The notes below the pieces were generated by a model that worked only from the letters and a program-made list of their open reading frames with translations, was not told the DNA's origin and searched no databases. Shown in pieces: positions 29,198 to 32,825 of a stretch of 32,825 nt of DNA. The translations under genes and the position numbers were made by a program. The stretch is from an uncultured Comamonas sp. GTDB taxonomy: Bacteria > Pseudomonadota > Gammaproteobacteria > Burkholderiales > Burkholderiaceae_C. The stretch covers positions 1 through 32,825 of the forward strand of contig CABIIJ010000016.1 of NCBI GenBank assembly GCA_902175065.1, given 5' to 3'. Each line of letters starts with the position of its first letter. Position 1 is the stretch's first letter.

Positions 29198-32100
29198 AAC
29201 CCTGCAACCCCTGGCCCCCCTGACCTTCCCCCTGCACGGCAGCCGCCTGATCGAGGCCAGCGCGGGCACCGGCAAGACCTGGACGATTGCCGCGCTGTAC
29301 GTGCGCCTGGTGCTGGGCCATGGCGGGGACAGCGCGTTTGCCCCGCAGGGCCGACCCCGGCCGCTGCAGCCCGCCGACATCCTGGTGATGACCTTCACCC
29401 GCGCCGCCACGCGCGAATTGAGCGAGCGCATCCGCGCCCGGCTGGTCGAGGCCGTGGCCTGCCTGCGCGGGCAGGCTGCGGACGATGCCTTCCTGCACGC
29501 CCTGCTGGCCGATTACCCCGACGCCGCACAGCGCGAGCAGGCCGCGTGGCGGCTGGAGCTGGCCGCGCAGGGCATGGACGATGCCGCCATCTTCACCATC
29601 GACGCCTGGTGCCAGCGCGTGCTGCGTGAACATGCCCTGGACAGCGGCAGCCTGTTCGATGAAACCCTGGAGGCCGACGAGGCCCAGCGCCTGACCGAGG
29701 CGTTGCAGGACTACTGGCGCCAGCAGTGCTACCCGCTGGATGCCCGCAATCTGGAACGCCTGCAAGCGCAGTGGAAAAACTTTGACGCTTTTGCCAGGGA
29801 CATCCGCGCCCTGGCCCCGGAAAACTTCCCGACCCCGCTGGGCGAGGGCGACCTGGCAACGCTGCTGCCCCAGTGGGAAGCCGACCACCAGGCCGCCCTG
29901 GCCGCCCTGGCCGATGGCTGGGCGCAACAGGCCGAACACTACGCCATCTGGCTGGAAGGGCAGTTCGCCCACAACAAGGCCGCCTGGGATGGTCGTCGAT
30001 TGCAACCAACGAACTGCCAGCGCTGGCTCCAGGCCTTGAAAGACTGGGCCGCCGCCCCCTGCGTGGATCTGGCCGGGGCCATGGCCAGAGGGGCCACCCG
30101 CCTGATTCCTGCCGGCCTGGACGAGGCCCGCAAAGGCGATGTTGCCGTCGATTACCCCCCCCAGGCCGCCGCCCTGGAACAGTTGCTGGCCGACCTAGCC
30201 GCGCTGCCCAAAACCGGCACCCGCCTGCGCCAGCACGCGGCGGTGCGGGTGCAGCAGCGCCTGCAGTGGCTCAAGAGCCAGGCGGGCAGCTTCGGCTTTG
30301 CCGACATGCTGCAGCGCCTGGACGCGGCGCTGACCGGCCCGCAAGGCCCGGTGCTGCGCCAGCGCCTGCTGCAACAGTACCCGGTGGCGCTGCTCGATGA
30401 GTTTCAGGACACCTCGCCGCTGCAATACCGCCTGTTTGCCAGCATTTACCAGCCCGAGAGCAACGCGGCGGACAGCGCCCTGCTGCTGATCGGCGACCCC
30501 AAGCAGTCGATCTACGGCTTTCGCGGGGCCGACATCTACAGCTATCTGCAGGCCCGCCAGGCCACGGCCGGGCGGCACTATGTGCTGGACACCAACTACC
30601 GCTCCAGCACCGCCCTGGTCGCCGCCGTGAACCAATGGTTCGCCCAGGCCGAGCAGCGCCCCGGGCCAGGGGCGTTTCGCTTCCGGGAAGGCGCTGCGGC
30701 CAACTCCCTGCCGTTCATCGCCGTCCGGGCACAGGGGCGCAGGGAGCGTCTGCAGGCCCACGGGCAGGACGTGCCTGCCCTGCACCTGAACTGGCTCGCC
30801 GCGCCTGAACCGGTGGCCGGCAGCGATCTGCAAACCCTGTTTGCCCAGGCCTGCGCCGAGCAGCTGGCGCAGTGGCTCAATGACCGGACAATGGGCTTTG
30901 CCCGGCCCGATGGCCTCGATGGTCATTGGCAGCGCCTGCGCCCCGGCGATGTGGCGATTCTGGTGCGCAATCGCCAGGAGGCCGCTGCCGTGCGCCAGCA
31001 ACTGGCGCAGCGCCGGATTGCCTCGGTCTACCTGTCCGACCGCGAATCGGTCTTTGCCAGCGCCGAGGCGCAGGACCTGCTCTTCTGGCTGCACGCCGTG
31101 GCCGAGCCGCTGAACACCCGCGCCCTGCGGGCCGCCTTTGCCACGCGCCTGCTGGACTTGCCCCTGGCCGCCCTGCAGCAACTGGCGCAGGACGATGCCC
31201 TGCTGGACGAACGCACCGAGCAGTTGCGCACCCTGCACCACCTCTGGCAGCGCCAGGGCGTGCTGGCCATGCTGCGGGCCAGCCTGCACCTGCTGGACCT
31301 GCCCGCACGGTGGCTGGCCCAGGCGGGCGGCGAACGGCGCCTGACCAATGTGCTGCACCTGGGCGAGCTGCTGCAACAGGCCAGCGCCACGCTGGAAGGC
31401 GAGCAGGCGCTGATCCGCTGGCTGGCCACGGAAATCGCCCAGCCCGGCGGTGACGCCGAGGCGCAAACCGTGCGCCTGGAAAGCGACGCCGACCTGGTGC
31501 AGGTCATCACCATCCACAAAAGCAAGGGGCTGGAGTACCCGCTGGTCATGCTGCCCTTTGCCAGCGATTTCAAGGCCAGGGAAAAACGCAACACCGCCTG
31601 GGTGCGCCGCCGCGACGGCAGCATGGCCCTGGAGGTGAGCGCCGACGATCTGGCCCAGGCCGAGGAAGAGCGCCTGCGCGAAGACCTGCGCCTGTTCTAC
31701 GTCGCCGCCACCCGCCCCCGGCACCTGCTCTGGCTGGGCCTGGGGCCGTTGAAAAAAGGCCAGGCCAAAGATTGCAAAAACGAGCGCAGCGCCAGCGGCT
31801 ACCTGCTGGCAGGCGATGCCGTGCAAACCGCCGCGCAGTGGCTGCAAGCCCTGCAGGCCTTTCAGCAATCTTGCCAAAATAGCCAGTTGACCCTGATCCA
31901 GCAAGCGCCTGCAGCTACGCTTTTCGAGGACGATGCTGCCCTGCCCACGCTGCGCGAAGCGCCCCGCTACACCGGCCAGTTCGACCGCAGCTGGGGCATC
32001 GCCAGCTTCTCCGCCCTGGTGCGCGACCTGGGCCAGGACGTTGCCGCGCAGGCGCTGCCCCCCCCCGACGAGGCCCTGCTGGCCCTGCGCCCCGCCGATG

Positions 32101-32825
32101 ACGAGCAGGCCGCCGCCCCGCTGCCGCCGTCCCCGGCCAGCGCCGCGCCGCCCGAAGCCGTCTGGCACCGCTTTCCCAAGGGGCCGCTGGTCGGCAACTT
32201 CCTGCACGACCAGTTGCAGTGGTGGGCCGAAACCGGCTTCGCCCCCCTGGCCGGCCCGCTGCGCCAGACGCTGCTGCGCCGCTGCGCCCGCGCCGGGTAC
32301 GACCAGGAACAGGCCGACGCCGTGGCGCAATGGCTCTCCGCCCTGGCGCAATACCCGCTGCTGCCGCCGCCGCAGGCCGATACCGGCCTGCCGGACATCG
32401 CCACGCGCTTGACCGAGATGGAGTTCTGGCTGCCGCTGGCCCCGCTCTCCAGCACGGATGTGGATGCCCTGTGCCGCCAGCACCTGCTGCCCGGCCAGGA
32501 GCGCCCCGCCCTGCCGCAGCGCCAGCTGCACGGCATGGCCATGGGCTTTGCCGACCTGGTCTTCGCTCACGGCGGACGTTATTGGGTGCTGGACTACAAG
32601 ACCAACGCCCTGGGGCCGGACGGCAGCGCCTACACCCCCCGGACGCTGGCCGCCGCCATGCTGGAGCACCGCTACGACGTGCAGGCCGCCCTCTACACCC
32701 TGGCCCTGCACCGCCTGCTGCGCGAGCGCCTGGGCGCGGCCTACGACCCGGCGCAGCAGCTGGGCGGGGCGCTGTATTTCTTCGTGCGCGGGCTGGACGG
32801 CCAGGCCGTGCAGCACCTGCCCATC
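29190..32825 (+). CDS. recB: Exodeoxyribonuclease V beta subunit RecB (3' end outside window)
   Basis: 1212 codons are visible and the frame is still open at the edge. RecB is 1180 aa in E. coli, and the last visible stretch (GGALYFFVRGLDG) lies near the usual C-terminus, so roughly 30-40 residues are missing. SF1A helicase motifs occur in order: Walker A ASAGTGKTW (about residue 24), MTFTRAATRELSERI, LLDEFQDTSPLQ, GDPKQSIYGFRGADI, NYRSS, HKSKGLEYPLVMLPF and LFYVAATRPRHLL. The C-terminal nuclease domain has GFADLVFAHGGRYWVLDYKTN with the catalytic Asp and Lys. RecB is the 3'-5' helicase and the only nuclease of RecBCD. The start has GGAGG 6 bases upstream and overlaps recC by 8 bp. recD presumably follows outside the window. 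Confidence 0.95.
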   Translation, partial: MPETLQPLAPLTFPLHGSRLIEASAGTGKTWTIAALYVRLVLGHGGDSAFAPQGRPRPLQPADILVMTFTRAATRELSERIRARLVEAVACLRGQAADDAFLHALLADYPDAAQREQAAWRLELAAQGMDDAAIFTIDAWCQRVLREHALDSGSLFDETLEADEAQRLTEALQDYWRQQCYPLDARNLERLQAQWKNFDAFARDIRALAPENFPTPLGEGDLATLLPQWEADHQAALAALADGWAQQAEHYAIWLEGQFAHNKAAWDGRRLQPTNCQRWLQALKDWAAAPCVDLAGAMARGATRLIPAGLDEARKGDVAVDYPPQAAALEQLLADLAALPKTGTRLRQHAAVRVQQRLQWLKSQAGSFGFADMLQRLDAALTGPQGPVLRQRLLQQYPVALLDEFQDTSPLQYRLFASIYQPESNAADSALLLIGDPKQSIYGFRGADIYSYLQARQATAGRHYVLDTNYRSSTALVAAVNQWFAQAEQRPGPGAFRFREGAAANSLPFIAVRAQGRRERLQAHGQDVPALHLNWLAAPEPVAGSDLQTLFAQACAEQLAQWLNDRTMGFARPDGLDGHWQRLRPGDVAILVRNRQEAAAVRQQLAQRRIASVYLSDRESVFASAEAQDLLFWLHAVAEPLNTRALRAAFATRLLDLPLAALQQLAQDDALLDERTEQLRTLHHLWQRQGVLAMLRASLHLLDLPARWLAQAGGERRLTNVLHLGELLQQASATLEGEQALIRWLATEIAQPGGDAEAQTVRLESDADLVQVITIHKSKGLEYPLVMLPFASDFKAREKRNTAWVRRRDGSMALEVSADDLAQAEEERLREDLRLFYVAATRPRHLLWLGLGPLKKGQAKDCKNERSASGYLLAGDAVQTAAQWLQALQAFQQSCQNSQLTLIQQAPAATLFEDDAALPTLREAPRYTGQFDRSWGIASFSALVRDLGQDVAAQALPPPDEALLALRPADDEQAAAPLPPSPASAAPPEAVWHRFPKGPLVGNFLHDQLQWWAETGFAPLAGPLRQTLLRRCARAGYDQEQADAVAQWLSALAQYPLLPPPQADTGLPDIATRLTEMEFWLPLAPLSSTDVDALCRQHLLPGQERPALPQRQLHGMAMGFADLVFAHGGRYWVLDYKTNALGPDGSAYTPRTLAAAMLEHRYDVQAALYTLALHRLLRERLGAAYDPAQQLGGALYFFVRGLDGQAVQHLPI
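31876..31919 (-). repeat. Repeat-like segment inside recB, between helicase and nuclease regions
   Basis: Read on the minus strand the segment starts CGTAGCTGCAGGCGCTTGCT and ends GGCTATTTT. The core AGCTGC-2 nt-GCGCT is shared with the segment in glcE. AT-richer codons here interrupt the very GC-rich recB context. In the recB frame the plus strand encodes a stretch reading about QNSQLTLIQQAPAATLF. It lies in the variable linker between the last helicase motif and the nuclease domain, where an in-frame insertion would be tolerated. Confidence 0.5.

Noticed and set aside
30195-32816. Open reading frame of 873 codons on the minus strand opposite recB
   Set aside because: The plus-strand frame encodes RecB with all helicase and nuclease motifs. 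The antisense product is Gln/Gly/Ala/His-rich without recognisable motifs, as expected for the complementary frame of very GC-rich coding DNA.

Overview
The window is a dense, GC-rich bacterial chromosome segment of ordinary housekeeping and accessory metabolic genes. The gene set and order (mreBCD-mrdA divergent from gatCAB, glcEF, ProQ/FinO protein, recC-recB) and the codon usage suggest a betaproteobacterium of the order Burkholderiales, most likely Comamonadaceae. That placement is inferred from gene content and protein resemblance; no search was run. I saw no rRNA, tRNA, CRISPR array, prophage or insertion sequence.

Layout. (1) 1-2926: a 2,4-dienoyl-CoA reductase (FadH), missing only its first few codons, fused in frame to a crotonase domain resembling delta3,5-delta2,4-dienoyl-CoA isomerase (ECH1). 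(2) 2927-4423, minus: the Mg-chelatase-like ATPase YifB/ComM. (3) 4589-7831: glcE, glcF and a small flavin/NAD(P)H reductase; no glcD is present. (4) 7852-11239: two MFS carriers of the CynX/NimT type around an AraC-type regulator, with the second carrier and the regulator forming a NimR/NimT-like divergent pair. (5) 11355-15999, minus: mreB-mreC-mreD-mrdA, the rod-shape and cell-elongation operon, with ATGA overlaps. (6) 16227-19624: gatC-gatA-gatB, the tRNA-dependent amidotransferase. (7) 19693-23974: a membrane diguanylate cyclase and, convergent to it, a CHASE-PAS-PAS-GGDEF-EAL protein. (8) 24170-32825: ProQ/FinO RNA-binding protein, YiiM-type MOSC protein, recC and recB; recB runs off the right edge.

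A second layer is a set of short, AT-richer repeat-like sequences that stand out against the GC-rich coding DNA. Some lie between genes (9090-9171 and 18052-18107). Others sit in frame inside coding sequence: the fadH-isomerase junction, the 3' end of glcE, recB, and possibly recC. The copy at the fadH-isomerase junction matches the gatA-gatB intergenic copy at 37 of 56 ungapped positions, counted by eye. It supplies the linker that joins two enzymes acting on consecutive intermediates of unsaturated fatty acid oxidation. This is the most interesting observation in the window.

Other points of note are a consensus-like nimR promoter placed so that the transcript would be essentially leaderless, two CynX/NimT-family carriers around one regulator, a convergent c-di-GMP synthase/hydrolase pair, and the absence of rodA and glcD from their usual positions.
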